Positions 22,395-34,152 of a stretch of 64,000 nucleotides of DNA are shown here, in pieces. Numbering within the stretch: the stretch's first letter is position 1; each line of letters begins with the position of its first letter. The position numbers and the translations under genes were made by a program. The stretch comes from Erwinia persicina NBRC 102418 (lineage in GTDB: Bacteria; Pseudomonadota; Gammaproteobacteria; Enterobacterales; Enterobacteriaceae): NCBI RefSeq assembly GCF_001571305.1, contig NZ_BCTN01000017.1, positions 52,182-116,181 on the forward strand, in the 5' to 3' direction. The notes under the pieces were generated by a model. It searched no databases. It saw only the letters and a list, made by a program, of their open reading frames with translations, and was not told where the DNA came from.

Positions 22395-22508
22395 GGTGGG
22401 TTCTCATTAAAAGCTAAATAGTGACCAAATTGCCCCTATTGTAGCCTGAAGCCGCCGCACAATAACCCGGCAGTTTGCAGGGAGATGCGTTTTTTCTTGC
22501 AGCAAATA

Positions 22509-22599
22509 TGTTACCTGCATCACGCATAAATGTTTTTATTAGGTTAACGCTGGCATCAATGTTGGTTTACGATTAGTATAATGCTCGAAAACGAACATT
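22509..22599 (+). promoter_or_regulatory. glpD promoter with CRP-like site and GlpR operator
   Basis: TATAAT at 22577-22582 is the likely -10. It is overlapped by AATGCTCGAAAACGAACATT (22580-22599), a close match to the GlpR operator WATGTTCGWTAWCGAACATW. A second GAACAT half-site follows near 22613. TGTTACCTGCATCACG at 22509-22524 resembles a CRP site, centred about 72 bases before the presumed start. The arrangement fits cAMP activation and GlpR repression of glpD. Confidence 0.72.
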
Positions 22600-22631
22600 A
22601 TTGAAAGATTCCGAACATCGGAGGAGATGAC

Positions 22632-24143
22632 GTGGAAACCAAAGACCTGATCGTAATCGGCGGCGGTATTAACGGTGCGGGCATCGCGGCAGACGCTGCC
22701 GGGCGCGGCCTGTCAGTGCTGATGCTGGAGGCGCAAGATCTCGCCTGCGCCACCTCTTCTGCCAGTTCTAAATTAATCCACGGTGGCCTGCGCTACCTGG
22801 AACACTACGAATTCCGTCTGGTGAGTGAAGCGCTGGCCGAGCGCGAAGTGCTGCTGAAAATGGCCCCGCACATTGCGTTCCCGATGCGTTTCCGCCTGCC
22901 ACACCGTCCGCATCTGCGCCCGGCATGGATGATCCGCGTCGGTCTGTTTATGTACGACCATCTGGGAAAACGCACCAGTCTGCCGGGCAGTAAAGGGTTG
23001 CGTTTTGGCTCAGATTCAGTGCTTAAGCCTGAAATTGTGCGCGGTTTCGAATATTCCGACTGCTGGGTGGATGATGCCCGCCTCGTGGTACTGAATGCCC
23101 AGGAAGTGGAAAAACGCGGTGGTGAAGTACGTACCCGCACGCGAGTGACGCGTGCCTGGCGTGAAAACGGGCTGTGGACCGTGGAAGCGGAAGACGTCGA
23201 CAGCGGAAAAACCTTTACGTGGCAGGCTAAAGGGCTGGTCAATGCCGCCGGCCCATGGGTGAAACAGCTGTTTGATGACAGTCTGAAGCTGAAGTCGCCT
23301 TACGGTATCCGCCTGATCAAAGGCAGCCATATTGTGGTTCCGCGCGTTCACACCCAGAAGCAGGCCTATATTCTGCAGAACGAAGACAACCGTATTGTGT
23401 TCGTGATTCCGTGGATGGATGAGTTCTCGATTATCGGCACCACCGATGTTGAGTACAAAGGCGATCCGCACAATGTCAAAATTGACGATAACGAAATCGA
23501 CTATCTGCTGAAGGTGTTTAACGCGCACTTCAGGAAAGATCTGGCCCGTGACGATATTGTCTGGACTTACTCCGGCGTGCGTCCACTGTGCGATGACGAG
23601 TCTGATTCTCCACAGGCCATCACCCGTGACTACACGCTGGACGTGCACGATGACGCCGGCCAGACGCCGCTGTTGTCGGTCTTTGGTGGCAAGCTGACGA
23701 CCTATCGTAAGCTGGCAGAGCATGCGATGGAGAAACTGAGCAAGTACTATCCGAACATCGGCGCGGCCTGGACGAAAAACTGCGTGCTGCCGGGCGGCAG
23801 CTTTGCCGGAACACGTGAAGACTATGCTGCCACACTCCGTCGTCGCTTCCCGTTCATTACTGAAGAGATGGCGCGCCACTATGCGCGTACCTACGGCAGT
23901 AATACGGAACTGCTGCTGAAAGACGCCACCCGTCTTGAAGATTTGGGCGAGCTGTTTGGTCACCACTTCTACGAAGCGGAGCTGCGTTACCTGGTTGAGA
24001 ATGAGTGGGTACGCGTGACCGACGATGCCATCTGGCGCCGGACGAAAGAAGGGATGTGGCTGAACGATGAACAGCAGGCCCGCATCACGGCATGGCTGGC
24101 AGAACACGGTAAAAAACCAGCAGCACTGTCGCTGGCATCATAA
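22632..24143 (+). CDS. glpD: Aerobic glycerol-3-phosphate dehydrogenase GlpD
   Basis: Membrane-associated FAD enzyme that oxidises glycerol-3-phosphate to dihydroxyacetone phosphate and passes electrons to ubiquinone. 503 residues, 501 in E. coli. The start is a GTG (METKDLIVIGGG), placed six bases after a GGAGGAG ribosome site; E. coli uses ATG. The FAD-binding motif is IGGGINGAGIAADAAGRG at residues 9-26; the substrate region includes SSKLIHGGLRYLE, and GVRPLCDDESDSPQAITRDY is near residue 320. Control by GlpR and CRP is suggested by the sites just upstream. Confidence 0.97.
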   Translation: METKDLIVIGGGINGAGIAADAAGRGLSVLMLEAQDLACATSSASSKLIHGGLRYLEHYEFRLVSEALAEREVLLKMAPHIAFPMRFRLPHRPHLRPAWMIRVGLFMYDHLGKRTSLPGSKGLRFGSDSVLKPEIVRGFEYSDCWVDDARLVVLNAQEVEKRGGEVRTRTRVTRAWRENGLWTVEAEDVDSGKTFTWQAKGLVNAAGPWVKQLFDDSLKLKSPYGIRLIKGSHIVVPRVHTQKQAYILQNEDNRIVFVIPWMDEFSIIGTTDVEYKGDPHNVKIDDNEIDYLLKVFNAHFRKDLARDDIVWTYSGVRPLCDDESDSPQAITRDYTLDVHDDAGQTPLLSVFGGKLTTYRKLAEHAMEKLSKYYPNIGAAWTKNCVLPGGSFAGTREDYAATLRRRFPFITEEMARHYARTYGSNTELLLKDATRLEDLGELFGHHFYEAELRYLVENEWVRVTDDAIWRRTKEGMWLNDEQQARITAWLAEHGKKPAALSLAS

Positions 24144-24147
24144 AAAA

Positions 24148-24173
24148 GGGGCGACCACAAAGATGGTCGCCCC
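24148..24173 (+). terminator. Hairpin after glpD
   Basis: GGGGCGACC, eight-base loop, GGTCGCCCC: a perfect nine-pair stem directly after the glpD stop, preceded by six A. Confidence 0.65.
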
Positions 24174-24189
24174 CGATAGCGATGCTTCG

Positions 24190-24222
24190 AAAGGGTCGAC
24201 CTGTTTTTGCGGTCGACCCTTT
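24190..24222. terminator. Bidirectional terminator between glpD and glgP
   Basis: AAAGGGTCGACC, nine-base loop, GGTCGACCCTTT: a perfect twelve-pair palindrome with an A side and a T side, between convergent genes. It should stop both the glpD and the glg transcripts. Confidence 0.88.
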
Positions 24223-24228
24223 TCTTCG

Positions 24229-26676
24229 TTACAACCTGATGGGTTTTATTCCCCAGATCTCATCCGCATATTCCTGAATGGTACGATCTGAGGAGAAATA
24301 CCCCATATTGGCAATGTTGTGCACCGCACAGCGCGTCCACTCTTCCTGATTACGATACAGCTTATCGACCTTGTCTTGCGTATCCACATAGCTACGGTAG
24401 TCGGCCAGCAGTTGATAGTGGTCGCCCAGACTGACCAGGGAATCAAAGATATTGCGGTAGCGTCCAGGCTCCTGCGGGCTGAATAAACCGGTGGCAATTT
24501 GCGTCAGGGCCAGGTGAAGTTCGGCATCTTTTTCATAAAAGTCACGCCCGTTATAACCATTGTTGCGTAACTGCTCCACCTGCGGAGTGGTGTTGCCGAA
24601 GATAAAGATATTCTCTTCCCCGACGTGCTCCTGCATCTCCACGTTCGCACCGTCCAGCGTACCAATGGTCAGCGCGCCGTTCAGAGCGAACTTCATATTA
24701 CTGGTGCCAGAAGCTTCCGTCCCCGCCAGCGAGATCTGCTCAGAGAGGTCTGCCGCCGGGATAATGATCTGCGCCAGGCTGACACCGTAGTTAGGAATAA
24801 ACACCACTTTCAGCTTATTTTTCACCTGTGGATCGTTATTGATCACCTGCGCCACATCGTTAATCAAATGAATAATATGCTTCGCCATAAAGTAGGCTGA
24901 CGCGGCTTTCCCGGCGAAAATATTCACACGAGGCACCCAGTCGGCGGTTGGATCGGCTTTGATACGGTTGTAACGGGTGATCACGTGCAGCACATTCAGG
25001 AGCTGACGTTTGTATTCATGAATACGCTTGATCTGCACGTCAAACATGGCGCGCGGATCGATGACGATATCCATTTTCTGGCTTACCCAGGCAGCCAGGC
25101 GCTTTTTATTCACCAGCTTGGCACTGCTGACCTGCTTGATAAACTCCGGGTAATCAATATGCTGCTCAAGTTCGCCCAGCTGACTCAGTTCGGTACGCCA
25201 GTTACGGCCAATCGCTTCATCGAGTACGTCGGACAGCGCCGGATTCGCCAGTGCCAGCCAGCGACGTGGCGTGACGCCGTTGGTTTTATTGCAGAAACGG
25301 CCAGGGAACAGTTTGGCAAAATCAGCAAACAGCGACTGCACCATCAGGTTGGAGTGAAGCTCTGATACGCCATTCACCTTGTGACTGACCACCACCGCCA
25401 GCCAGGCCATACGAATACGGCGGCCATTGTTCTCATCAATAATTGAGATACGCGACAGCAGCTCCCAGTCATCAGGATAGTATTCCTGGATCGTTTTCAG
25501 GAAGTAGTCGTTGATATCAAAAATGATTTGCAGATGTCGCGGCAGAATTTTGCCGATCATGTCCACCGGCCAGGTTTCCAGCGCTTCCTGCATCAGCGTG
25601 TGGTTAGTGTAGGAGAACACCTGGCAGGTAATTTCAAAGGCATCGTCCCAGGTAAACTTGTTCTCGTCGATCAACACACGCATCAGCTCAGGGATCGCCA
25701 GTACCGGGTGCGTATCGTTAAGATGCAGCGCAATTTTATCGGCCAGGTTATCGAAGGTCTGATGCATGGCCCAGTGGCGATGGAGAATATCCTGAACCGT
25801 CGCCGACACAAGGAAATACTCCTGTCGCAGGCGTAACTCCCGCCCGGAGTAGGTTGAATCATCGGGATAAAGCACCCGCGACACGTTTTCAGAGTGGTTT
25901 TTATCTTCGACCGCGGCAAAATAGTCGCCCTGGTTAAATTTCCCCAGATTGATCTCATTACTCGCCTGCGCCCCCCACAGTCTCAGGGTGTTGGTGGCAT
26001 CCGTATCGTAGCCGGGAATAATCTGGTCATAGGCGGTGGCCAGCACCTCTTCGGTTTCTACCCAGCGGGCGCGGCTGCCCTCCTGCTGGATGCGGCCGCC
26101 GAAGCGTACTTTATAACGGGTATTAAAACGCTGAAACTCCCACGGATTACCGTATTCCAGCCAGTAGTCCGGTGACTCGGCCTGACGCCCGTCAACGATA
26201 TTCTGCTTAAACATCCCGTATTCGTAGCGGATACCGTAGCCGCGACCGGGCAGGCCGAGCGTGGCGAGTGAATCCAGGAAACAGGCGGCCAGACGACCGA
26301 GGCCGCCATTCCCTAATCCCGGGTCGCTCTCCTCTTCGATCAGCTCTTCGAGATCAAACCCCATCTCTTCCAGGGCCGAGCGGGCGTCGTCATAGATCCC
26401 CATCGCCAGCAGCGCATTAGAGAGCGTGCGGCCCACCAGAAACTCCATCGACAGGTAATAGACCTGACGTACATCCTGTGAAAGCTGCGCGCGGTTTGAG
26501 CGCAGCCAGCGCTCGACCATACGGTCACGAACGGCCAGCAGGGTGGCGTTCAGCCATTCATGCTTATTGGCAATTGACGGGTCTTTACCAATGGTGAACA
26601 TCAGCTTATAGGCGATCGAGTGCTTGAGTGCGTCGACACTGAGCGTCGGTGAGGCATAGGAGAACGGTGCGTTCAT
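24229..26676 (-). CDS. glgP: Glycogen phosphorylase GlgP
   Basis: GT35 enzyme that shortens glycogen outer chains, giving glucose-1-phosphate. 815 residues, the same as E. coli. The pyridoxal phosphate lysine is in [51 protein letters not shown] and [15 protein letters not shown] are also present. It closes the glgBXCAP operon, 20 bases after glgA, and is followed by a strong two-way terminator. It shares family with MalP in this window but has the longer N-terminus and the GlgP signature residues. Confidence 0.97.
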   Translation of the reverse strand: MNAPFSYASPTLSVDALKHSIAYKLMFTIGKDPSIANKHEWLNATLLAVRDRMVERWLRSNRAQLSQDVRQVYYLSMEFLVGRTLSNALLAMGIYDDARSALEEMGFDLEELIEEESDPGLGNGGLGRLAACFLDSLATLGLPGRGYGIRYEYGMFKQNIVDGRQAESPDYWLEYGNPWEFQRFNTRYKVRFGGRIQQEGSRARWVETEEVLATAYDQIIPGYDTDATNTLRLWGAQASNEINLGKFNQGDYFAAVEDKNHSENVSRVLYPDDSTYSGRELRLRQEYFLVSATVQDILHRHWAMHQTFDNLADKIALHLNDTHPVLAIPELMRVLIDENKFTWDDAFEITCQVFSYTNHTLMQEALETWPVDMIGKILPRHLQIIFDINDYFLKTIQEYYPDDWELLSRISIIDENNGRRIRMAWLAVVVSHKVNGVSELHSNLMVQSLFADFAKLFPGRFCNKTNGVTPRRWLALANPALSDVLDEAIGRNWRTELSQLGELEQHIDYPEFIKQVSSAKLVNKKRLAAWVSQKMDIVIDPRAMFDVQIKRIHEYKRQLLNVLHVITRYNRIKADPTADWVPRVNIFAGKAASAYFMAKHIIHLINDVAQVINNDPQVKNKLKVVFIPNYGVSLAQIIIPAADLSEQISLAGTEASGTSNMKFALNGALTIGTLDGANVEMQEHVGEENIFIFGNTTPQVEQLRNNGYNGRDFYEKDAELHLALTQIATGLFSPQEPGRYRNIFDSLVSLGDHYQLLADYRSYVDTQDKVDKLYRNQEEWTRCAVHNIANMGYFSSDRTIQEYADEIWGIKPIRL

Positions 26677-26696
26677 ATCAATTTCCCATTTTCTGG

Positions 26697-28130
26697 TTAC
26701 AACAAACGTTGATAGAGATCGCGGTAGGCCACTGCAGCCACCTGCCAGCTAAAATCCATCCCCATTGCCTGACGCTGAACATAACGCCACAACGAAGGAC
26801 GGGACCAGAGAACAAAAGCACGTCGTATAGCACGCAATAACGACCAGGCATTGCTGTCTTCAAAAGCAAACCCACTGGCGATACCGTCGGCCAGGTTTTC
26901 CAGCGAGCTGTCATTTACCGTATCCGCCAGTCCTCCCGTACGCCGCACTAAGGGCAGCGTGCCGTATTTCAATCCATAGAGCTGCGTCAGCCCGCACGGC
27001 TCAAACCGGCTCGGCACCATAATCACATCAGCACCGCCGATAATGCGGTGCGAGAACGCTTCGTGATAGCCAATCTGCACCCCAACCTGACCCGGATACT
27101 CTGCCGCTGCGGCCAGGAACCCCTGCTGCAGCTCGGCATCCCCTGCCCCCAGTAGAACCAGCTGACCGCCCTGCTCCAGTAAGCCCGGCAGGGCTTCCAG
27201 CACCAGATCCAGCCCCTTCTGTTTCGTTAAGCGGCTAACCACGGCAAAGACCGGCGCTTTATCGTCAACGTTCAGCCCCATGGTGATCTGCAACTGCCTT
27301 TTGTTCTCCAGCTTGGCATCCAGCACATCACGGTTGTAACGTGCATTCAGCAGCAGATCGTGCTCGGGATCCCAGATCGCCGGATCGACACCGTTGAGAA
27401 CCCCGGTCAGCCTTCCCTCCAGCTGGCGCTGTTTAAGCAGATCCTCCATGCCATAGCCATACTCCGGCAGGGTGATCTCACGCGCGTATGTTGGGCTGAC
27501 CGCGGTGATATGATCGGCATAAAACAGTCCGGCCTTAAGGAATGAAATCTGACCGTAGAATTCCAGACCGTGCATGCTGAAAAATGACGATGGGATCTGC
27601 AGCAAATCCAGATGCCTGGCATCAAACAGCCCCTGATAGGCCAGGTTATGCACCGTAAACACCGATTTCGCCGGACGCCCACGCGCGGCCAGGTAGGCGC
27701 AGGCAAGGCCCGCGTGCCAGTCATGCGCGTGAACAATATCCGGTCGCCACCAGTCATCCAGCCCACAGGCCAGCTCACAGGCGACCCACCCCAGCAGGGC
27801 AAATCGTATATGGTTATCGGGATAAGCATACTGCGATTCATCGTGATACGGGCTGCCGGGACGATTGTACAGACCCGGCGCATCGATCAAATAAATCCCA
27901 ACACCACCAAAATGACCAAAATGTAACTCGACATCGCCAGCAAAGGTTTGCAGCTTCGCCACCACCTGAATATCAGTGATGGCTTTAGTCAGCGCCGGGA
28001 ATCCGGGCAGTAACACCCGGGTATCCGTCCCTTCTGCAATTTGCGCCGCCGGTAATGCCCCAATAACATCAGCAAGTCCGCCGGTTTTTAGCAGCGGGAA
28101 AATTTCTGAACAGACGTGTAGCACCTGCAT
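26697..28130 (-). CDS. glgA: Glycogen synthase GlgA
   Basis: GT5 transferase that adds glucose from ADP-glucose to the growing alpha-1,4 chain. 477 residues from ATG 28130 ([18 protein letters not shown]), the same length as E. coli; an upstream in-frame start at 28187 is unlikely. Lys15 in the KTGGL motif binds ADP-glucose, and the C-terminal motif [19 protein letters not shown] holds the catalytic glutamate region. It lies between glgC and glgP within the operon, 96 bases downstream of glgC. Confidence 0.97.
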   Translation of the reverse strand: MQVLHVCSEIFPLLKTGGLADVIGALPAAQIAEGTDTRVLLPGFPALTKAITDIQVVAKLQTFAGDVELHFGHFGGVGIYLIDAPGLYNRPGSPYHDESQYAYPDNHIRFALLGWVACELACGLDDWWRPDIVHAHDWHAGLACAYLAARGRPAKSVFTVHNLAYQGLFDARHLDLLQIPSSFFSMHGLEFYGQISFLKAGLFYADHITAVSPTYAREITLPEYGYGMEDLLKQRQLEGRLTGVLNGVDPAIWDPEHDLLLNARYNRDVLDAKLENKRQLQITMGLNVDDKAPVFAVVSRLTKQKGLDLVLEALPGLLEQGGQLVLLGAGDAELQQGFLAAAAEYPGQVGVQIGYHEAFSHRIIGGADVIMVPSRFEPCGLTQLYGLKYGTLPLVRRTGGLADTVNDSSLENLADGIASGFAFEDSNAWSLLRAIRRAFVLWSRPSLWRYVQRQAMGMDFSWQVAAVAYRDLYQRLL

Positions 28131-28226
28131 TATCGGCTCCTTTTCATATACCCTGAGCAACTCAAACTGCATCAGTCTTAGCTGCATCGCTCGGGTACAG
28201 TCATATTGACGTGTTATTGCGTCTGA

Positions 28227-29513
28227 TTAACGCCAGCCAAGCTTCGCCAGCATTGTCCTTGTGACAAGAACGATCCCTTCTTCCGATCGGTGGAAGCGCC
28301 GGGCATCGTCATCCGGGTTTTCACCAATTACCGTTCCTTCTGGCAGTACGCAGGCACGATCTATCACACAACGTCTCAGGCGGCAGGAACGACCCACCTC
28401 AACGTCTGGCAGTAAAACCGATGACTCAATATTGCAGAAGGAGTTAATTCGAACCCGGGAGAACAGCACCGAGTTCACCACCACGGAACCAGAGATAATG
28501 CAGCCCCCTGACACCAGTGAATTCATTGTCATACCATGGCTACCCGAGCGATCCTGCACAAACTTAGCGGGCGGCAGCGGTTCCATATGGGTGCGGATTG
28601 GCCAGGTACTGTCATACATGTCCAGTTCCGGCATCACCGAGGCGAGATCCAGGTTGGCTTTCCAGTATGCTTCCAGCGTCCCGACATCCCGCCAGTAAGG
28701 CTCCGCCGTCTCATCATGCTGCACGCAGGAGAGGCTGAACGAGTGGGCCAGTGCTTCGCCACTGGCCACGATTTTGGGCAACAGATCTTTGCCAAAGTCA
28801 TGGCTCGACTGCGGCAGTTCCTGATCCTCTTCCAGCAGGCCAAAAAGATATTCGGCATCAAAAACATAAATACCCATGCTGGCTAACGCACGGCTACTGT
28901 CACCGGGCATCGCGGGCGGTTGCTCCGGTTTCTCAAGGAACTCCACCACCTTGTTGTCCTCATCCACCTTCATCACGCCGAAGGCGCTGGCTTCCTCCAG
29001 CGGCACAGGCAGGCAGGCAATCGTACAGCGTGCGCCATTCTCCACGTGGTCAATCAGCATGCGCGAATAGTCCATCTTGTAGATGTGATCACCGGCCAGG
29101 ATCACGATGTACTGCGCGCGATAGCGACGAATAATATCGAGGTTCTGCGTAACGGCATCCGCGGTGCCGCGATACCAGTGATCGGTGGAGAGGCGCTGCT
29201 GGGCGGGTAGCAGATCGACAAATTCGTTCATCTCTTCGTTGAGGAATGACCAGCCTCGCTGAATATGTTGTACCAGCGTATGTGACTGGTATTGCGTGAT
29301 GACCGCAATCCGCCGGATACCGGAATTCAGACAGTTCGACAGCGCAAAGTCGATAATGCGAAACTTCCCACCAAAATGGACGGCAGGTTTGGCGCGCTTG
29401 GCGGTGAGATCTTTCAGACGCGTACCGCGGCCACCCGCGAGGATCAACGCCACCGTTTGAGTCGGTAATTGCCTTGCCAGCATTACAGGATCGTTCTTAT
29501 CTAATTTGGCCAT
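28227..29513 (-). CDS. glgC: Glucose-1-phosphate adenylyltransferase GlgC
   Basis: Makes ADP-glucose from ATP and glucose-1-phosphate; the regulated step of glycogen synthesis, activated by fructose-1,6-bisphosphate and inhibited by AMP in enterobacteria. 428 residues, 431 in E. coli. [23 protein letters not shown] is the nucleotidyltransferase signature (residues about 22-44, with the allosteric lysine of that region), WYRGTADAV and EFLEKP follow, and the C-terminus is a left-handed beta-helix. It is 12 bases downstream of glgX. CsrA control is known in E. coli, but I did not find a decisive site here. Confidence 0.97.
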   Translation of the reverse strand: MAKLDKNDPVMLARQLPTQTVALILAGGRGTRLKDLTAKRAKPAVHFGGKFRIIDFALSNCLNSGIRRIAVITQYQSHTLVQHIQRGWSFLNEEMNEFVDLLPAQQRLSTDHWYRGTADAVTQNLDIIRRYRAQYIVILAGDHIYKMDYSRMLIDHVENGARCTIACLPVPLEEASAFGVMKVDEDNKVVEFLEKPEQPPAMPGDSSRALASMGIYVFDAEYLFGLLEEDQELPQSSHDFGKDLLPKIVASGEALAHSFSLSCVQHDETAEPYWRDVGTLEAYWKANLDLASVMPELDMYDSTWPIRTHMEPLPPAKFVQDRSGSHGMTMNSLVSGGCIISGSVVVNSVLFSRVRINSFCNIESSVLLPDVEVGRSCRLRRCVIDRACVLPEGTVIGENPDDDARRFHRSEEGIVLVTRTMLAKLGWR

Positions 29514-29525
29514 GTCTGATTCCTA

Positions 29526-31505
29526 TTATGATTGTTCCTGGAACACACACACTCCGTGTGCTGCCCCATGCCAGACAGTTGACAGGATCGGGTTATCATC
29601 CCCGGCGAAGGGAGGTATGGCGTGCCATTGCCCTTCAGGTAATACCAGGTCATACACGTCTTCGGTGGCGTTGATCGTTATCAGCCAGTGCTGTGAAAGC
29701 CTGACCTGTAACCGATGTGCCCCCTGTTCCCACTGCGCAGTCGTCAGCGGCTGTCCCTGGTCGTTCAGCCACTCAACATTGCCATCCCCCTCCTGCCACC
29801 AGCGATCGCTCTGCAGCGCCGGAATACGGCGACGCAGATGGATCAGGGCGGCGGTGAAAGCAAACAGCCCGCGATCGTGCTGCTGCCAGTCGAACCATGT
29901 CAGCGGGTTATCCTGGCAGTACGCATTATTATTTCCGTGCTGGCTGTGACCGTGTTCATCCCCGGCCAGCAGCATCGGCGTGCCCTGCGACAACAGCAGT
30001 GTGGTCAGCAGGGCATGAACGCTGCGGCGGCGGTGTTCCACCACCAGCAGCGGCGCATTTAGTCCTTCCACACCGTGGTTATGGCTGAAGTTGTTGCTGC
30101 TGCCATCACGGTTATCTTCGCCGTTGGCCTCATTGTGTTTACGCTCAAAACTCACCACATCGCGAAGCGTGAAACCGTCGTGAGCGGTCACTAAATTGAT
30201 ACTGCCTGAAGGCAGGCGACCGTTGCGGTCGAACACATCGCTCGAACCGGCGAAGCGCCGCGCAAAGTCACCGTTGGTCATCTCACCGTGCAGCCAGTAG
30301 CGCCGCGCGGTATCGCGGAAATGGTCATTCCACTCGGCAAACGGAGGCGGAAAGTTGCCCACCTGATAGCCGCCGGGGCCGATATCCCAGGGCTCGGCAA
30401 TCAGCTTGCAGGCAGACAGTAGCGGATCCGCAGCAATGGCCTGAAACAACGGCGCGTTCTGCTGATAGTCCGGCGTGCGCCCCAGTACGGTGGCCAGGTC
30501 AAAGCGAAAACCATCAACATGGCACTCCTCGACCCAGTAACGCAGGCAGTCGAGCATCCACGCCATGACCTGCGGATGGCTGAGATTTTGCGTATTGCCG
30601 CAGCCCGTCCAGTTTTGATAGCCACCCTGGCCGTCCAGCCAGTAGTAGCTCTGGTTGTCGATGCCCCGCATGGACAGCGTGGGGCCGTCCTCTTCCAGTT
30701 CGGCCGTGTGGTTAAACACCACATCGAGGATCACCTCAATCCCCGCCTGATGCAGTGCCTTCACCGCCTGCTGGAACTCCTGACGCGGGTTCTCCTCACA
30801 GGACGCATAACGCCCCTCCAGCGCATAGCAGGCCAGCGGGTTATACCCCCAGTAATTACTCAGGCCCATCCTTAGCAGCCGGGGTTCACTGGCGAAGCAG
30901 GCGACGGGCAGCAACTCCAGGCTGGTGATCCCCAGACGCTGGAAGTAGTCGATCATCACCGGATGCCCGAGTGCCGCATAGGTACCACGCAGGGCTTCCG
31001 GAATGTCCGGATGCTGTTTGGTCAGGCCGCGCACGTGGGCCTCATAAATCACGGTGCTGCCCCAGGGCACGCGGGGGGCAACATCGTCTCCCCAGTCAAA
31101 ATCATCGGCCCGCACCACCCCTTTCGGCGCCCGTGGCCCACTGTCAGTCGCGTCGGGCTGCTCCCCGCCAGACTGGAAGCACGGGTCGTCGGTCACTTCG
31201 CCCTCCACGTCATGTGCGCAGGGGTCGAGCAGCAGTTTGGCCGGATTAAAACGCTGGCCCTGCCGGGGCTGCCACGGGCCGTGGACGCGGTAGCCATACC
31301 GCTGCCCGGGTTTACAGGCGGGAAGATAGCCGTGCCAGATATCACCACTTCGTGCGGGAAGATCCACGCGTGTTTCCACACCGCTGGCATCAAACAGGCA
31401 CAGCTCGACGCGTTCCGCATGCTGGGAGAACAGCGTAAAGTTCACGCCTTTGCCGTCATAGCTGGCACCGCGTGGTGCTGGAAGCCCCTCCCGTAACGGT
31501 GTCAT
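29526..31505 (-). CDS. glgX: Glycogen debranching enzyme GlgX
   Basis: GH13_11 isoamylase-type enzyme that removes short maltotetraose branches left by GlgP. 659 residues from ATG 31505, against 657 in E. coli; the in-frame codons up to 31526 overlap glgB and are rejected. An N-terminal CBM48 domain (about 1-130) is followed by the barrel with DVVFNHTAE, the nucleophile region [13 protein letters not shown], the acid/base [15 protein letters not shown] and VTAHDGFTL. The start overlaps the glgB stop by four bases (ATGA). Confidence 0.97.
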   Translation of the reverse strand: MTPLREGLPAPRGASYDGKGVNFTLFSQHAERVELCLFDASGVETRVDLPARSGDIWHGYLPACKPGQRYGYRVHGPWQPRQGQRFNPAKLLLDPCAHDVEGEVTDDPCFQSGGEQPDATDSGPRAPKGVVRADDFDWGDDVAPRVPWGSTVIYEAHVRGLTKQHPDIPEALRGTYAALGHPVMIDYFQRLGITSLELLPVACFASEPRLLRMGLSNYWGYNPLACYALEGRYASCEENPRQEFQQAVKALHQAGIEVILDVVFNHTAELEEDGPTLSMRGIDNQSYYWLDGQGGYQNWTGCGNTQNLSHPQVMAWMLDCLRYWVEECHVDGFRFDLATVLGRTPDYQQNAPLFQAIAADPLLSACKLIAEPWDIGPGGYQVGNFPPPFAEWNDHFRDTARRYWLHGEMTNGDFARRFAGSSDVFDRNGRLPSGSINLVTAHDGFTLRDVVSFERKHNEANGEDNRDGSSNNFSHNHGVEGLNAPLLVVEHRRRSVHALLTTLLLSQGTPMLLAGDEHGHSQHGNNNAYCQDNPLTWFDWQQHDRGLFAFTAALIHLRRRIPALQSDRWWQEGDGNVEWLNDQGQPLTTAQWEQGAHRLQVRLSQHWLITINATEDVYDLVLPEGQWHAIPPFAGDDNPILSTVWHGAAHGVCVFQEQS

Positions 31506-33688
31506 TCCGCCTCCCGCACCAGCCACAACGTAGACAGAGCGGGCAGCGTCAGACTCAGTGAGTGGCTACGGTTATGGCTGCTCCAGTCGTCGGTACTGAC
31601 CGTGCCGAGGTTACCGTTGTTGCCGCCGTGATAGTGACCTGAATCCGTGTTCAGCACTTCGCGCCAGCGTCCGGCACCGGACACGCCAAAGCGGTAGTCA
31701 TAGCGGGGCACCGGCGTAAAGTTACTGGCGACAATCAGCTCATTACCGTCGCGGTCACGGCGGACAAAGACAAACACCGAGTTATCGAAATCATCCACGA
31801 CCAGCCACTCAAATCCTGCCGGATCGAAGTCCTGCTGGTAGAGCGGCGTATGCGCCCGGTAAGTGTGGTTCAGATCCCGCACCAGACGCTGTACGCCGTT
31901 GTGCCAGTTGTCTTCCCCTTCCAGCAGATGCCAGTCGAGGCTGGTATCGTGGTTCCACTCTTTGCCCTGGGCAAACTCATTACCCATAAACAACAGCTTC
32001 TTCCCGGGGAATCCAAACATCCAGCCGTAGTAAGCGCGCAGGTTGGCAAACTTCTGCCAGGCATCACCCGGCATCCGGTCAAGAATCGAACGTTTTCCGT
32101 GTACGACTTCATCGTGCGACAGCGGCAGGACGAAGTTTTCGGTGTAGTTGTAAAGCATGCCGAAGGTCATCAGATTGTGGTGATGACGGCGGTGAATCGG
32201 ATCCAGCTTCATGTAATCAAGCGTGTCATGCATCCAGCCGAGGTTCCATTTGAACCAGAAGCCCAGCCCGCCCATTTCCGGCGGCCGCGATACGCCATCA
32301 AAGTCAGTCGACTCTTCGGCCACGGTGATGGAACCCGGTGCGGCATGGCCGAGGGTCCGGTTGGTGTAACGCAGGAAGGAGATCGCCTCCAGATTCTCGC
32401 GTCCCCCCAAATGGTTAGGCACCCACTCGCCTTCGGCACGGCTGTAGTCACGGTAGATCATCGAGGCAACCGCATCCACCCGCAGCCCGTCAATGCCAAA
32501 ACGCTCAATCCAGTACAGGGCATTGCCAGCGAGATAGTTACTCACCTCACGACGGCCAAAGTTATAAATCAGCGTGTTCCAGTCCTGATGGAAGCCCTCG
32601 CGCGGATCCCCATGTTCGTACAGCTCCGTGCCGTCAAATTTCGCCAGACCAAAGTCATCAGAAGGGAAATGACCGGGAACCCAGTCCAGCAGCACATTAA
32701 GCCCGGCATTATGGGCAGCGGTGATAAAGGCGCGGAAATCGTCGCGGGTACCGAAACGCCGCGTCGGGGCATACATCCCCAGCGGCTGATAGCCCCAACT
32801 GCCGTCAAAGGGGTGCTCATTGATCGGCAGCAACTCCAGATGGGTAAAGCCCATCTCTTTGGCGTAAGGCACCAGTTGCTCTGCCAGCTCTTTATAACTC
32901 AGCCAGAAGTGGTTATCCGTGTGACGACGCCAGGATCCCAGGTGAACCTCATAAATGGAGATCGGCGCATCAAAGCCATTGGCACGCTGGCGCTCCGGTG
33001 ACAGGGTGGTCTTTTCCGGGATACCACAAATCATTGACGCCGTCTGCGGACGCATCTGCGCCTCAAAGGCGTAAGGGTCAGCTTTTAATCTCAGCTGACC
33101 ATCTTTATCGATAATTTCGAATTTATACAGCTGACCGGGGCGGGCCGCCGGGATAAACAGCTCCCATACGCCGATTTCACGACGCAGGCGCATGGGATGC
33201 CGGCGGCCATCCCAGTAGTTAAATTCTCCGACCACAGACACGCGCTGCGCGTTTGGCGCCCAGACGGCAAAGCGCGTGCCGATAACCCCATCAATAACGT
33301 CTGCGTGGGCGCCCATGGTTTCATAGGGGCGCAGATGAGTCCCCTCGGCCAGCAGCCAGCTGTCCATTTCCGGCAACAACGGGCCAAAGCGGTACGCATC
33401 ATCAATGAGATTTTGCTGGCCGTGCCAGGTGACAGCCAGTTGATAGCGAAACGGGTTCTTACGTTTTGGGATCACCCCATGAAAAAAACCCCTGGCGTCC
33501 AGGGACTCCAGCTGCACACATTTATTCCCCGTGCTGGTTTCGATCACCCAGACTTCGCTGGCATCAGGTAGCAGGGCGCGCACCTCTAAACCCTTATCAG
33601 TCTTATGCATACCCAGGAGTGAAAAGGGGTCAGCAAAATGACCAGAGACTAACGCGTTAATTGCATGACGATCCATAAGCTCTGACAT
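31502..33688 (-). CDS. glgB: 1,4-alpha-glucan branching enzyme GlgB
   Basis: GH13_9 enzyme that forms the alpha-1,6 branches of glycogen. 728 residues, as in E. coli. Two N-terminal CBM48 modules (about 1-110 and 120-225) precede the barrel with [20 protein letters not shown], the nucleophile region [18 protein letters not shown], the acid/base [11 protein letters not shown] and [12 protein letters not shown]. First gene of the glg operon; the order glgB, glgX, glgC, glgA, glgP matches E. coli. Confidence 0.97.
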   Translation of the reverse strand: MSELMDRHAINALVSGHFADPFSLLGMHKTDKGLEVRALLPDASEVWVIETSTGNKCVQLESLDARGFFHGVIPKRKNPFRYQLAVTWHGQQNLIDDAYRFGPLLPEMDSWLLAEGTHLRPYETMGAHADVIDGVIGTRFAVWAPNAQRVSVVGEFNYWDGRRHPMRLRREIGVWELFIPAARPGQLYKFEIIDKDGQLRLKADPYAFEAQMRPQTASMICGIPEKTTLSPERQRANGFDAPISIYEVHLGSWRRHTDNHFWLSYKELAEQLVPYAKEMGFTHLELLPINEHPFDGSWGYQPLGMYAPTRRFGTRDDFRAFITAAHNAGLNVLLDWVPGHFPSDDFGLAKFDGTELYEHGDPREGFHQDWNTLIYNFGRREVSNYLAGNALYWIERFGIDGLRVDAVASMIYRDYSRAEGEWVPNHLGGRENLEAISFLRYTNRTLGHAAPGSITVAEESTDFDGVSRPPEMGGLGFWFKWNLGWMHDTLDYMKLDPIHRRHHHNLMTFGMLYNYTENFVLPLSHDEVVHGKRSILDRMPGDAWQKFANLRAYYGWMFGFPGKKLLFMGNEFAQGKEWNHDTSLDWHLLEGEDNWHNGVQRLVRDLNHTYRAHTPLYQQDFDPAGFEWLVVDDFDNSVFVFVRRDRDGNELIVASNFTPVPRYDYRFGVSGAGRWREVLNTDSGHYHGGNNGNLGTVSTDDWSSHNRSHSLSLTLPALSTLWLVREAE

Positions 33689-34152
33689 GACTTTCTTCCC
33701 GTGATGAGTGGCAGGCGACTGGCGGCCTCCATTGAAGGGTCATGGCCAGTGCACTGCTCTTCATTGAGCTCAACGCACGCTGACCGGCAGGAAACCCTCC
33801 ACTGGAAAAAAACCACCGCAGCGTGCAAGAAATAGCGTATCGAAAACTCAAAATGTTTTAGGGGCAGATACGTTTTAAGCATAGCCAGGGGAAAACAATA
33901 GCCATGGACGAAAGCGTAAATATATTTCGTTTAGATCAAAGTTTACTGCTGTAAAGGCATGAGGCAGGAGCATCAGAACCTTCTTAGACCCGCTCGCAGC
34001 CAGGCCGCAGGGGTTAAGAGGTGCTGAAATCTGGCGGGAAGGATCGCCAGTTAAAAAAAAGGGCAGGTACGGCTAATAATCGTGAAAAATGGCGATGCAC
34101 ACAGAAACAGGCTGACATGTCCCCCGCCCCTGGCGGGGGAACAGGAAGGATA
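33689..34152. other. Intergenic region between asd and glgB
   Basis: 464 bases without a credible gene. It should contain the glgB promoter. I can only point to a perfect hairpin near the asd end and a small inverted repeat CTGGCG...CGCCAG at about 34026-34045 flanked by an A tract. Short reading frames here look random. Confidence 0.5.
34120..34140 (-). terminator. Hairpin after asd
   Basis: TCCCCCGCC, loop CCT, GGCGGGGGA: a perfect nine-pair stem 12 bases beyond the asd stop codon. It lacks a T tract, so it may protect the transcript end as much as terminate. Confidence 0.6.

Noticed and set aside
23016..24107. 363-codon open frame opposite glpD
   Set aside because: Antisense shadow with no domain or ribosome site.
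31850..33001. 383-codon open frame opposite glgB
   Set aside because: Antisense shadow of a highly conserved gene; no protein-like pattern.
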